From the NCBI RefSeq assembly GCF_016698645.1, contig NZ_CP068047.1, forward strand, positions 372,001 through 436,000: a stretch of 64,000 nucleotides of DNA, written 5' to 3'. The notes beneath the pieces were generated by a model that saw only the letters and a program-made list of their open reading frames with translations, did no database searches and was not told where the DNA came from. Position 1 is the first letter of the stretch. Each line of letters opens with the position of its first letter. Of this stretch, positions 27,345 through 35,875 are shown piece by piece. The translations under genes were made by a program, and so were the position numbers. This DNA comes from Devosia oryziradicis (GTDB lineage Bacteria > Pseudomonadota > Alphaproteobacteria > Rhizobiales > Devosiaceae).

Positions 27345-27370
27345 GTTCTGGCGCCCGGTTGCGCCAGAAC
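27345..27370 (+). terminator. Hairpin between the second and third MFS genes
   Basis: A perfect 10-bp stem GTTCTGGCGC / GCGCCAGAAC with a 6-nt loop, but no T-run after it. It may be a weak terminator, a processing site or a 3'-end stabiliser inside the MFS array. Confidence 0.5.
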
Positions 27371-27431
27371 TCTGGCCGGCATATCGAACCCACAAGGCCG
27401 AGCGTCCGGCACCGATCGGCAAGGAAACCGC

Positions 27432-28595
27432 ATGCGCCCGCATCACCGAATCTATGGCGTGTTCTTCATCTTCGCGCTTTCGATGGGAGCCCTGCTCTCG
27501 CGCCTGCCGGACCTGCAGCGCCAGCTGGGCCTGACCGAGGGCCAGTTGGGCCTTACGCTGATCGCCATGTCCTGCGGCGCCCTGGTGGCGCTGACCTTTT
27601 CGGGTCCGCTGATTGCCCGGACTTCGGCCCGCAGAGGCGTCTTCATCACTATATTCGGGGCATCGGTGCTCTATGCGCTGGTGCCGTTCATGCCTTCGGC
27701 GCTGCTGGTGGCACCGCTCTTCTTCGTGGCAGGCCTCTTCGCCGGAGCGGTGGAAGTCATCGTCAACCTCGAGGCGGACAGGCTCGAGGCCCAACTCGGC
27801 TACCGCATCATGAGCCGCACCCATGGCATGTGGAGCCTGGGCTTCTTCGTCACGGCGCTTGTCAGTGCCGGTGTGCGCCAGGCCGGGGTGCCCATCCATA
27901 TTCACCTGGGCGTGGCCCTGCTGGTGGTGATCGTCGCGGGGTCGATCGTGTTCCGCGGCATCGAGAATGCCCCGCCGCGGCCCGACACGCATGAGGGCAA
28001 GACCCCGCTGATTGCCTTCCCGACGCCGGGCCTTGCCGCGCTCTGCATCATCGGCGCGGCGCCGTTGCTCGCCGAAGGCGCGGGCGTGGACTGGTCGGCC
28101 ATCTACATGCGCGACGTCTTCAGCGTCGAGCCCTTCGTCGGGGGGCTCAGCATCACCATTTTCTCGCTGTTCATGGCGATTGCCCGCCTCACCATGGATG
28201 GTGTGGTCGATCGCTTCTCGCCGCGCGCAGTGGCGACCGCCCTGCTGCTGATCGCCATTGCCGGGCTCGTGCTGGTGGCGCTGGCGCCGCACGAATATGT
28301 GGCGCTGGTCGGCTTTGCGCTGACCGGCATCGGCTGCAGCGCGGTCTATCCGCTGGCCGTATCGGCGGCGGCGCAGCGCACCGATCGGCCGGCCCCGGTC
28401 AATGTCGCCTCGCTGGGGCAGATGACGTTTGTCGTGTTTTTCCTGGGGCCGCCGCTGCTGGGTTTCGTGGCGGAACGCTTCGGCATCCGCATGTCCTATT
28501 GGGTCGTGGTACCCACGCTGGTGGCGGCGCTGCTGGTGGTCAAGGCGCTGCCGGCATCACGGGCGCAGGGGAAGCCGGTATCGCAGCATGGCTGA
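27432..28595 (+). CDS. MFS transporter, paralog 3
   Basis: A 387-residue carrier, most like paralog 2: SRLPDLQRQLGLTEGQLG, IMSRTHGMWSLGFF, GAGVDWSAIYMRDVF, GCSAVYPLAVSAAAQRTDR. The two probably arose by a tandem duplication older than the strain, since the third codon positions differ widely. Its 3' end overlaps mmcB by 8 bp. Substrate unknown. Confidence 0.93.
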   Translation: MRPHHRIYGVFFIFALSMGALLSRLPDLQRQLGLTEGQLGLTLIAMSCGALVALTFSGPLIARTSARRGVFITIFGASVLYALVPFMPSALLVAPLFFVAGLFAGAVEVIVNLEADRLEAQLGYRIMSRTHGMWSLGFFVTALVSAGVRQAGVPIHIHLGVALLVVIVAGSIVFRGIENAPPRPDTHEGKTPLIAFPTPGLAALCIIGAAPLLAEGAGVDWSAIYMRDVFSVEPFVGGLSITIFSLFMAIARLTMDGVVDRFSPRAVATALLLIAIAGLVLVALAPHEYVALVGFALTGIGCSAVYPLAVSAAAQRTDRPAPVNVASLGQMTFVVFFLGPPLLGFVAERFGIRMSYWVVVPTLVAALLVVKALPASRAQGKPVSQHG

Positions 28596-29049
28596 TCTTC
28601 CGCCCATCGTCGACCTGCGCCAGTCCGCCACAGCCTTGCGCGTGCAGCGCGGCGTGATGCGAATGCTGCGCGAGCGGCACGACATGGCCTGCTATGCCGA
28701 AGTGCCGCTGGCCAACGGCCGTCGCGCCGACGTGCTCGCCGTGGGGCCCAGGGGGGAAATCTGGATCATCGAGATCAAGTCGAGCCTCATCGATTTCCAG
28801 GTCGATCGCAAATGGCCGGAATACCGGGAATTTTCCGACAAGTTCTTCTTTGCCAAGCCCCCGGAGCTGGACGCCGGGATCTTTCCCGAAAGCGAGGGGC
28901 TGATCGTGGCAGACGGGCATGATGGCGCCATCCTGCGCGATAGCCCGGACACGCCGCTGGCGCCCGCCCGGCGCAAGACGCTGATGCTCAAGCTGGCGCG
29001 ACTCGGAGCAGACCGCATACACGTGCTGATGGATCCCGGTCCCAAGTGA
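28588..29049 (+). CDS. mmcB: MmcB family DNA repair protein
   Basis: A 153-residue nuclease-fold protein. It contains the PD-(D/E)XK-like core RRADVLAVGPRGEIWIIEIKSS (Asp, Glu and Lys as metal/catalytic residues) followed by KWPEYREFSDKFFFAKP, the family signature. In Caulobacter MmcB is an SOS- and damage-linked factor needed with imuB-type functions. The ATG at 28588 overlaps the end of the third MFS gene. It is nested within a transporter array, so its expression may depend on the MFS transcript. No LexA box is visible directly upstream. Confidence 0.88.
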   Translation: MADLPPIVDLRQSATALRVQRGVMRMLRERHDMACYAEVPLANGRRADVLAVGPRGEIWIIEIKSSLIDFQVDRKWPEYREFSDKFFFAKPPELDAGIFPESEGLIVADGHDGAILRDSPDTPLAPARRKTLMLKLARLGADRIHVLMDPGPK

Positions 29050-29054
29050 GTTCC

Positions 29055-30200
29055 ATGCCCATCGTCCGCTGGCGCATCGTGGCGCTGTTCTTCGTGCATG
29101 CCCTGACCATCGGGGCCATCCATACCCGTATCCCGGACGTGCAGCTGCAGATCGGCCTCAGCGAAGCCCAGCTCGGTCTGGTGCTGATGGGGCAGCCGCT
29201 CGGGGCTTTGTCGATGTTCCTGTTTTCGAGCCGGATCATCGAGCGGTTCGGGCCGCGGCAGGTGATCCTCATCCTGTTGCCGTTGGCGGCGGTCAGCGCG
29301 GCGATGGTGACGATCATGCTCAATCCATGGGTCATGTTCGTGCTGCTGGCTTTCAACGGCGTCAGTTTCTCGCTGACCAATATCGCCATCAATGTCGAAG
29401 CCGACCGCATCGAGGCCGCCTCGGACAGCCGGATCATGAACACCTGCCACGGCGCCTGGAGCATCGGCTTTCTCCTGACCTCGCTGCTTGGCGCGGCACT
29501 GCGTGGCCTCGATGTCAGCCCGGCGCTGCATCTGTGGCTGCTGGCCCCTGTGGTAATCGGCATGATGCTGCTGATCGTGCTGCCGATGCCGGTGACGCCG
29601 CCCCGCGCCCATGCCGGGGACAACAAGCGGCGCCTGGCCTGGCCGACGCTGGCCACGATGGGGCTCGTCGCCTTTGGCCTGGGTGCCGGGCTGACCGAAG
29701 GCGCATCGCGCGCCTGGTCCATCATCTACCTGCGCGACAATTTCGACGTCGCGGCCTGGATCGAGTCGCTCGCCCTGCCGGCGCTGCTGGCCACCATGGC
29801 CCTGGGGCGACTGGCGGCCGACCGCTTCATCGATCGTTTCGGCCCCGTGCGGGTGGCGCGGGTGCTGGCCAGCATCGCCGTCGGCGGCATGGTGTTGCTG
29901 GTGGTTTCGCCCAATGCCGGCCTGGCGCTGGCCGGCTTCGCCCTGGTGGGTATCGGCATCTGCGTGCTCTACCCACTCATGCTGTCGGCAGCGGCGCGGC
30001 TGGGCGACCGGCCGGCGAGCCAGAACGTTGCCGCGACAACGCTGATCTTCCAGCTGGTCAACCTGGGCGCGCCGGTACTGATCGGCGCGGTCGCGGAAGG
30101 ATTGGGCATCCGCATGGCCTTCGCCATGCTCCTGCCGCTGCTGGTGCTGACCTGGGCCATGGCCGGCAAGCTGGCACCGAAGGCGCAGACTACCGCCTAG
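29055..30200 (+). CDS. MFS transporter, paralog 4
   Basis: A ~381-residue carrier of the same subfamily, but the most diverged: HTRIPDVQLQIGLSEAQLG, IMNTCHGAWSIGFL, and SRAWSIIYLRDNF in place of DWSAIYMRD. The ATG at 29055 gives the same N-terminal length as its paralogs; a GTG at 29046 overlapping the mmcB stop is possible. It ends next to the convergent beta-CASP gene with no spacer (TAG then CTA). Confidence 0.9.
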   Translation: MPIVRWRIVALFFVHALTIGAIHTRIPDVQLQIGLSEAQLGLVLMGQPLGALSMFLFSSRIIERFGPRQVILILLPLAAVSAAMVTIMLNPWVMFVLLAFNGVSFSLTNIAINVEADRIEAASDSRIMNTCHGAWSIGFLLTSLLGAALRGLDVSPALHLWLLAPVVIGMMLLIVLPMPVTPPRAHAGDNKRRLAWPTLATMGLVAFGLGAGLTEGASRAWSIIYLRDNFDVAAWIESLALPALLATMALGRLAADRFIDRFGPVRVARVLASIAVGGMVLLVVSPNAGLALAGFALVGIGICVLYPLMLSAAARLGDRPASQNVAATTLIFQLVNLGAPVLIGAVAEGLGIRMAFAMLLPLLVLTWAMAGKLAPKAQTTA

Positions 30201-31853
30201 CTACTCATCAAAGCTCTGGCTTTCCACCGGCGTGATCGGCGTCGCGATCGGGGGTGGGGTGGGGGTAGCACCCAGGACGTCGAGCTCCTTTTGCAGGGCG
30301 CGCATGACGGCGAGCTTTTCGGCATCCGAGCCCGATTGCAGCCGCTGGCTGAGGCGGATGGTGAAATCGGAGAAGGCATTGTGCCAGTCCGAATGCACCT
30401 GCAGCGGATCGATGCGCGGCGTGGGCGCCTGGGCCTTGCCGGCAATGCCCGCAGCGGTTAGTTCGAAATAGTCGTCGAGGAGCGGCAAGAGCACCTGGTC
30501 GCCGGCAACCCCGGTGGCCATCAGCGCCGCGCGAAGCGCGGCGCGCTCTTCGTCCTCGCCATGGGTGAGGAAGATCGCACCGTGAGCCGGCAGGCGGGCC
30601 TTGATCCAGGCCATGAGCTCGGAATGGTCGGCATGGGCGGAGTAATTGCCCATCGAGCGGATGGTGGCGCGGATGGGCACCAGGGTGGAATGGATGCGGG
30701 CTTCCCTGGCGCCGCTGAGGATCACGTGACCCAGCGTACCGGGCGCCTGATAGCCCACGAAGAGTACGGTGGCGTTCGCGCGGATCAGGTTGTTGCGCAG
30801 ATGGTGCTTGATGCGCCCGGCATCGGCCATGCCCGAGGCGCTCATGATGATGGCGCCGCCGCGGATGGAATTGATGGCCTTGGATTCCTCCACGCCCTCG
30901 ACGATGCGGAAGCGAGGATCGTTGAACAGCTCATCGGCGCCCAGTTCGACATCGTCGAACATTCGCGCATATTTACGATAGACGCCGGTGACCTTGGAGG
31001 CCAGCGGACTATCGAGAAACACCAGCTTGGGGTCGATCTCGCCTGCTTTGATGAGATAGCCGATATCGTGCAGCAGCTCCTGGCTGCGCTCGACGGCAAA
31101 GGCGGGGATGACCAGGTTGCCACCACGCGCCATGGCGGCGTTGATCTCTTCCTTGAGCGCGGCGCGGCGCTGAACAAGGGTATAGTCCTCGCGCTCGCGC
31201 CCGCCATAGGTGCTCTCGCTCAGAATGTAGTCGAAGCCTGCGGGGCCCTCGGGCTCGTTGTAGAACACCTTCTCGTCCGGCCCGATGTCGCCCGAGAACA
31301 TCAGGCGGATGGTCTTGTCGCCATCCTTGACCTCGACCTCGATGGAGGCCGAGCCGATGATATGGCCGGCATTCCAGTAACGGGCGCGCACGCCCGGACC
31401 GGGCTCGATCCATTCGCCATATTGGCAGGTCTTGCGGTGCTGGAGCGCCTCTTCGGCATCCTCCATAGTGTAGAGCGGCTTGGCCGGTTCGTCGCCGCGG
31501 CGGTTGTGCTTCTTGGTCTCGCGCTCGGCCTCGCTTTCCTGGATGCCGGCGCTGTCGGGCAGGAGATATTCGAGGAGGCCCGAGGTTGGCTCGGTCATCC
31601 ACATGGGGCCCCGCCAACCCTCGCGGTAAAGCTTGGGCAGGAGCCCGGCATGGTCGATGTGCGCGTGGGTCAGCAACAGGAAATCGATCGCCTTGGGGTC
31701 AAAGGGCGTCGGCTTGAGATTGAGGTCGCGCACGCTCTTGTTGCCCTGGAACAGCCCGCAATCGACCAGGAACTGGCCCTGCGCATGCTGCACGCGATAG
31801 CAGGATCCGGTGACCGTACCCGCCGCGCCATGGAAGTGAAGGGTGACGGTCAT
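30201..31853 (-). CDS. Beta-CASP metallo-beta-lactamase-fold hydrolase, likely RNase
   Basis: A 550-residue zinc hydrolase of the CPSF73/RNase family. The N-terminal metal motif is LLTHAHIDHAG, then GHIIGSASIEVE and FSGDIGPDEK. The beta-CASP domain shows ESTYGGRE, PAFAVERSQELLHDIG, SASGMADAGRIKHHL and NYSAHADHSELMAW, and ends with IFLTHGEDEE. These cover motifs 1-4 and A-C. It probably processes RNA in the cytoplasm; the substrate is unknown. The Pro/Thr-rich C-terminal tail is not conserved. The ATG at 31853 follows AGGAGAG; the 37-codon upstream extension is rejected. Confidence 0.9.
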   Translation of the reverse strand: MTVTLHFHGAAGTVTGSCYRVQHAQGQFLVDCGLFQGNKSVRDLNLKPTPFDPKAIDFLLLTHAHIDHAGLLPKLYREGWRGPMWMTEPTSGLLEYLLPDSAGIQESEAERETKKHNRRGDEPAKPLYTMEDAEEALQHRKTCQYGEWIEPGPGVRARYWNAGHIIGSASIEVEVKDGDKTIRLMFSGDIGPDEKVFYNEPEGPAGFDYILSESTYGGREREDYTLVQRRAALKEEINAAMARGGNLVIPAFAVERSQELLHDIGYLIKAGEIDPKLVFLDSPLASKVTGVYRKYARMFDDVELGADELFNDPRFRIVEGVEESKAINSIRGGAIIMSASGMADAGRIKHHLRNNLIRANATVLFVGYQAPGTLGHVILSGAREARIHSTLVPIRATIRSMGNYSAHADHSELMAWIKARLPAHGAIFLTHGEDEERAALRAALMATGVAGDQVLLPLLDDYFELTAAGIAGKAQAPTPRIDPLQVHSDWHNAFSDFTIRLSQRLQSGSDAEKLAVMRALQKELDVLGATPTPPPIATPITPVESQSFDE

Positions 31854-31978
31854 GGCGGCTCTCCTGATTTTTTTTGCTGTGTTGGTCGCAGTTGACCCCA
31901 GCAATACGTCCTTGTCGAGGAGCGTTGCAACGCCGCCAGCAGGCTCGCGTTGCGTTACCAGCAAAAGGAGACCAGCAA

Positions 31979-32326
31979 ATGCCCTATGTCGATGGATTCG
32001 TTGCCGCCGTCCCCAAGGCCAACAAGCAGGCCTATGTCGAGCATGCGCGCGAGGCTGCCGTGCTGTTCAAGGAGTGGGGCGCCACCCGCATCGTCGAAAC
32101 CTGGTCGGACGACGTCCCCGAAGGCAAGCAGACCGATTTCATGAAGGCGGTCCAGGCCAAACCCGATGAGGCCATCGTCTTTTCGTGGATCGAATTTCCC
32201 GACAAGGCGACGCGCGACGCCGCCGGACAGAAGATGATGAACGACCCGCGCATGCAGGCCATGAAGATGCCCTTCGATGGCGCCCGCATGATCTATGGCG
32301 GGTTCGAAACGCTGTTCGTGGCCTAA
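31979..32326 (+). CDS. DUF1428 protein (YbaA-like)
   Basis: A 115-residue protein beginning MPYVDGFVAAVPKANKQAY, with VFSWIEFPDKATRDAAGQKM and FDGARMIYGGFETLFV at the end, the DUF1428 pattern. The fold is a dimeric alpha/beta-barrel ferredoxin type; the activity is unknown. The ATG at 31979 has AAAAGGAGA upstream. It is divergent from the beta-CASP gene and its stop overlaps the convergent actR stop by 4 bp. Confidence 0.88.
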   Translation: MPYVDGFVAAVPKANKQAYVEHAREAAVLFKEWGATRIVETWSDDVPEGKQTDFMKAVQAKPDEAIVFSWIEFPDKATRDAAGQKMMNDPRMQAMKMPFDGARMIYGGFETLFVA

Positions 32327-32874
32327 CGCGGCGCGCGCTTGGCCAGGATGCGCTGCAGGGTGCGGCGGTGCATGTTGAGCCGGCGCGCCGTCTCGGAGAC
32401 GTTGCGGTCGCACAGCTCATAGACGCGCTGGATATGTTCCCAGCGCACCCGATCGGCCGACATCGGGTTTTCCGGCGGCTCGGGCTTGTCCTCGCCGGTG
32501 GCCAGCAGCGCATTGATGACGTCGTCGGCATCGGCGGGCTTGCTGAGATAGTCGATGGCGCCCAGTTTCACCGCGGTGACGGCGGTGGCGATATTGCCGT
32601 AGCCGGTCAGCACGACGGCACGCGCATCGGGGCGCTTGGTGTGGAGGGCGGAAACCACTTCGAGCCCGTTGCCGTCCTCGAGCCGCAGGTCGACCACCGC
32701 ATAGGCCGGCGGCTTGTCGGCCACTGCCGCCAGGCCCTCGGCAACCGAGCCGGCAATGCGGACATCGAAGCCGCGGCGCGCCATGGCGCGCTCAAGGCGC
32801 TGGAGGAAAGCCGCGTCGTCATCGACAAGCAGCAGGCTGGGGTCGGTGGCCAGGAGATCTTCGATCGTGCTCAT
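32323..32874 (-). CDS. actR: ActR/RegA redox response regulator
   Basis: A 183-residue response regulator. The receiver has acidic residues in LLLVDDDAAF, the phospho-Asp62 in VVDLRLEDG, Thr in VVLTGYGN and Lys in YLSKPAD. A short Fis-type HTH follows, with the DNA helix ETARRLNMHRRTLQRIL that is nearly invariant in RegA/ActR/PrrA. With ActS it controls respiration, electron sinks, carbon and nitrogen fixation in response to redox state. It lies 46 bp downstream of actS on the same strand. Confidence 0.95.
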   Translation of the reverse strand: MSTIEDLLATDPSLLLVDDDAAFLQRLERAMARRGFDVRIAGSVAEGLAAVADKPPAYAVVDLRLEDGNGLEVVSALHTKRPDARAVVLTGYGNIATAVTAVKLGAIDYLSKPADADDVINALLATGEDKPEPPENPMSADRVRWEHIQRVYELCDRNVSETARRLNMHRRTLQRILAKRAPR

Positions 32875-32920
32875 GGCCCTTCACATAAGGCTTTGGTGCG
32901 GAAAGGTCAAAATCTGCGGT

Positions 32921-34240
32921 TCAAATGCTCCCCGCCTCAACGGCACTCCGCGGCCAGACAATCCGCACCCGGGCATGGCCGTTGGCGGCGATGTTTTCGA
33001 AGGCCAGGCGGCCCCCGGTGCGCTCGAGCAGGGTCTTGGCGATGAAGACGCCCAGGCCCAGGCCGCCCGGCTTGCTGGCATCGGGGCCCTGTGGATCGCG
33101 CGGACGGCTGGTGAGGTAGGGCTCGCCCAGCCGGGCGATCAGCTCGGGCGCAAAGCCGGGGCCGTCGTCGGTGATCGAGACCGAAACGGCTTCGAGGTCC
33201 CATGAGGCCTCGACCCGCACGTTGCTGCGGGCGAAATCGGTAGCGTTTTCGATGAGGTTGCCCAGCCCATAGAGCAGGCCCACGCTGCGCTGGAAGACCG
33301 GCGGTGGGCCGGCGGCCTTCTCGTTGTAGAACAGGATCGCCTTACCGCGCCCCTCATGCGGGCGGGCGACTTCGGCCAGAAGGTCGGTCAGCGGCACGGC
33401 GGCAAAGGGGTCATTGTCCTCGGCACCCAGGTTGCGCAGTTTGGCCAGGATCGCACGGCAACGCGCCGCCTGCTCGATGATGAGCTCGACGTCGTCGGCC
33501 AGGTCGCTGCCCGGTTCGGCTTCGGCGCGCATTTCCTTGGCGGCCAGGGCGATGGTCGATAGCGGCGTGCCCAATTCATGCGCGGCGGCGGCGGCGAGGC
33601 CATCGAGCGCCGAGAGCTGCTCCTTGCGCGACAGGGCCAGTTCGGTGGCCGCCAACGCGTCGGCGATCTGGCGTGCGTCGTGGGCGACGCGATTGGTATA
33701 GGCCGAGATGAAGACCACGCCGCAGACGATCGAGACCCAGATGCCGATGACATAGATGCGGTTGAAGACGATCTGCTCGTTGGGCGCCCAGGGCAGCGGC
33801 AGGTGCCAGACCGACAGGGACGAGGCAATGACGGCCGCCAGGAGCGCGATGAAGAAGGTCGCCCGCTGTGGCAGGGTGGTCGCCGAGACCGAAACCGGCG
33901 CCAGCAACAGCAGCGAAAACGGATTTTGCAGCCCTCCCGTGAGCGCCAGGAGACCCCCCAGTTGCAGGAGGTCGAAGGCGACCTGGCTGGCCGCCGAGAG
34001 CGAGGAAGGGCGGTGCGAGCCGCCCAAACGCAGGATCAGGCCCAGGTTGAGCGCGGCCGAGGCGGCGATGAGGGCGAAGCATTCCAGCAGCGGCAGCGGG
34101 AAACCGAGCCCGAACGCCACGAACAGCACGCCGATGGCCTGTCCACCCACCGCCAGCCAGCGCAGCAGCACCAGGGTTTGTAGCCGCAAGGGCCGCCAGG
34201 TGGAGGGCAATGGCAGGCCATCGGCCTGGGTCATGGTCAT
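32921..34240 (-). CDS. actS: ActS/RegB redox sensor histidine kinase
   Basis: A ~439-residue membrane kinase with about six helices in the first 190 residues. The quinone-site signature GGLQNPFS is at about residues 102-109, the H-box AAAAHELGTPLSTI has the phospho-histidine near residue 221, and the redox-sensitive cysteine known from RegB is kept in EQAARCRAIL (about residue 261). The ATP domain has NLIENA, DDGPGF and GGLGLGVFIAK. I chose the ATG at 34240 (AAAGG upstream); ATG 34261 is possible. It partners with actR. Confidence 0.94.
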   Translation of the reverse strand: MTMTQADGLPLPSTWRPLRLQTLVLLRWLAVGGQAIGVLFVAFGLGFPLPLLECFALIAASAALNLGLILRLGGSHRPSSLSAASQVAFDLLQLGGLLALTGGLQNPFSLLLLAPVSVSATTLPQRATFFIALLAAVIASSLSVWHLPLPWAPNEQIVFNRIYVIGIWVSIVCGVVFISAYTNRVAHDARQIADALAATELALSRKEQLSALDGLAAAAAHELGTPLSTIALAAKEMRAEAEPGSDLADDVELIIEQAARCRAILAKLRNLGAEDNDPFAAVPLTDLLAEVARPHEGRGKAILFYNEKAAGPPPVFQRSVGLLYGLGNLIENATDFARSNVRVEASWDLEAVSVSITDDGPGFAPELIARLGEPYLTSRPRDPQGPDASKPGGLGLGVFIAKTLLERTGGRLAFENIAANGHARVRIVWPRSAVEAGSI

Positions 34241-34385
34241 GTCAGGGCCTTTCGGGGGCATGGAGCGGTCGCGCCATAGTGAGGCAAAAACGGGATTTCA
34301 AGATCAAATATCGACAGGCACAGCATTGATCCCACCCCGGGGCGGGCCACCTAAGGGTCATCGTGACTGGGAAAGTGAAACGAAA

Positions 34386-34871
34386 ATGACCACAGCAATC
34401 ATCAAACCTCAATGGTCCCCGCTGACCATCGCCCTCATGGTTTTGGGCTTCATCGTCTTCCCGCCTTTGGGCTTCATCATGCTCGCCTACATCATCTGGG
34501 GTGAGAAGTTCGGCGGCTCGGCAGAGAAGGCCGGCGCCTACTGGGACAAGGGCAAGGCCTGGTGCACCTCCAACAAGCACCGCCACCACAGCTGGAACAA
34601 CCACAATCGGAGCTATGGCATGAACTCGAGCGGCAATGCAGCCTTTGACGAATACCGCGCCGAACAGCTCAAGCGCCTCGACGAAGAGCGCGCCCGCCTC
34701 GACGCCGAGATCGACGCCTTCCACGAATACATGGCCAACCTGAACAAGGCCAAGGATCGCGAAGAGTTCGATCGCTTCATGAACGAGCGCCGCGGTTCGC
34801 GCCAGGGCTATACCGAGCCCAAGCCCGACAATGGCGACCAGAACAACAATGGCTGGGGCAATAACGGCTAA
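34386..34871 (+). CDS. DUF2852 protein
   Basis: A 161-residue protein: a Trp-containing start MTTAIIKPQWSPLTIALMVL, one strong hydrophobic helix pair at about 12-42, a Cys/His/Asn-rich middle (KHRHHSWNNHN), then a coiled-coil segment EYRAEQLKRLDEERARLDAEI and KDREEFDRFMNERR, and a Gly/Asn-rich tail. This is the DUF2852 pattern of alphaproteobacterial membrane-anchored proteins of unknown role. It is divergent from actS across 145 bp and is followed by a terminator. Confidence 0.88.
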   Translation: MTTAIIKPQWSPLTIALMVLGFIVFPPLGFIMLAYIIWGEKFGGSAEKAGAYWDKGKAWCTSNKHRHHSWNNHNRSYGMNSSGNAAFDEYRAEQLKRLDEERARLDAEIDAFHEYMANLNKAKDREEFDRFMNERRGSRQGYTEPKPDNGDQNNNGWGNNG

Positions 34872-34961
34872 GCCGACCCAGCCCGGCGGGATGCGCGAAC
34901 CGCGCGTCGTTCGCCAGGACCTCCTCCCCTCCTGAAGCCGGTCGTTTCCCAACGACCCACC

Positions 34962-34988
34962 TGGCGCCCCGCAAGGGGCGCCATTTTT
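34962..34988 (+). terminator. Intrinsic terminator after the DUF2852 gene
   Basis: A perfect 9-bp stem TGGCGCCCC / GGGGCGCCA with loop GCAA is followed by TTTTT. Confidence 0.9.
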
Positions 34989-35056
34989 GTTCGGGGCTTG
35001 CTACTCGCGGTGTCATTCCCGCGAAGGCCGGAACGATCCCTGGGGTGGGAGTCATC

Positions 35057-35839
35057 ATGGTCAAATCAGGCTATTATCATTCCGCGATTCCCCGGGACCT
35101 CATGAACCTCTTCTTCCGCGCCAGGCCGAAAATTCCCGCTAGCACCGTCATCGAGATTGATGGCGCTCCGGTGACCATCGTCGTCCGCGTCAATGCGCGG
35201 GCCCGCAGCTACAGGCTGTCGCTCCCCCATAGCGGCGGGCCGCTGCTGACGCTGCCGCCGCATGGCAAGTGGGCCGAGGCCGAAGCCTTCCTGGTGCGCC
35301 ACCGCAACTGGCTGGCCGCCCGGATCAAGCGGGCGCCCGAGGCTGGCCATTTCGGCGATGGCGGCGTCGTGCCGCTGCGCGGCGTCGACCACCGCATCAT
35401 CGGAACGGGCAAGCTGCGCGGCCGGGTGGAAGTGGCCGACGATGGCGGGGAGGCAGTCCTGCTGGTGCCGGGCGATCCGGCGCACCAGGCGCGGCGGCTC
35501 ACCGACTGGCTCAAGGACGAGGCGCAGGCCGATCTCAGCGCCCGCACCGCCATCCACGCCGCCCGGCTGGGCGTCACCGTCAAGTCGGTCAAGATGCGCA
35601 GCCAGTCGAGCCGCTGGGGCTCGTGCTCGTCATCGGGCAATATCAACTACAACTGGCGGCTCATCCTGGCGCCGCCTTTCGTGCTCGACTATGTGGCGGC
35701 CCACGAGGTGGCGCACCTGGTCGAAATGAACCATTCGGCGGCCTTCTGGGCGACAGTCAAGCGGACACTGCCCGACATGGAAAGAGGCCGCGCCTGGCTC
35801 AAGGCGCATGGCCGGCAGCTGATGGCGCATGGGGGATAG
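35057..35839 (+). CDS. YgjP-like (DUF45) M48-family metallopeptidase
   Basis: A 260-residue protein with the DUF45/YgjP pattern: ARSYRLSLPHSGGPLLTLP, the central SVKMRSQSSRWGSCSSSGNINYNWRL, then the zinc site AAHEVAHLVEMNHSAAFW (HExxH plus a downstream His). Related proteins are predicted zinc peptidases, often next to restriction or repair genes, with no confirmed substrate. The ATG at 35057 follows GGGAG; a GTG four codons upstream is possible. Convergent with the penicillin-binding protein gene. Confidence 0.88.
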   Translation: MVKSGYYHSAIPRDLMNLFFRARPKIPASTVIEIDGAPVTIVVRVNARARSYRLSLPHSGGPLLTLPPHGKWAEAEAFLVRHRNWLAARIKRAPEAGHFGDGGVVPLRGVDHRIIGTGKLRGRVEVADDGGEAVLLVPGDPAHQARRLTDWLKDEAQADLSARTAIHAARLGVTVKSVKMRSQSSRWGSCSSSGNINYNWRLILAPPFVLDYVAAHEVAHLVEMNHSAAFWATVKRTLPDMERGRAWLKAHGRQLMAHGG

Positions 35840-35840
35840 C

Positions 35841-35872
35841 CTTCACCTCCCCCTCCATGGGGAGAGGTGAAG
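35841..35872. repeat. Short palindrome between convergent genes
   Basis: CTTCACCTCCCC and GGGGAGAGGTGAAG form a hairpin with one bulge. It resembles the CTCTCCCC/GGGGAGAG core of the repeats at 5191 and 12857 and may act as a bidirectional terminator. Confidence 0.55.
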
Positions 35873-35875
35873 ACG

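Noticed and set aside
35006..35045. Repeat-like TCATTCCCGCGAAGGCCGGAA string before the YgjP-like gene
   Set aside because: It resembles a common dispersed palindrome, but only a half unit is visible and no partner copy is present in the window.
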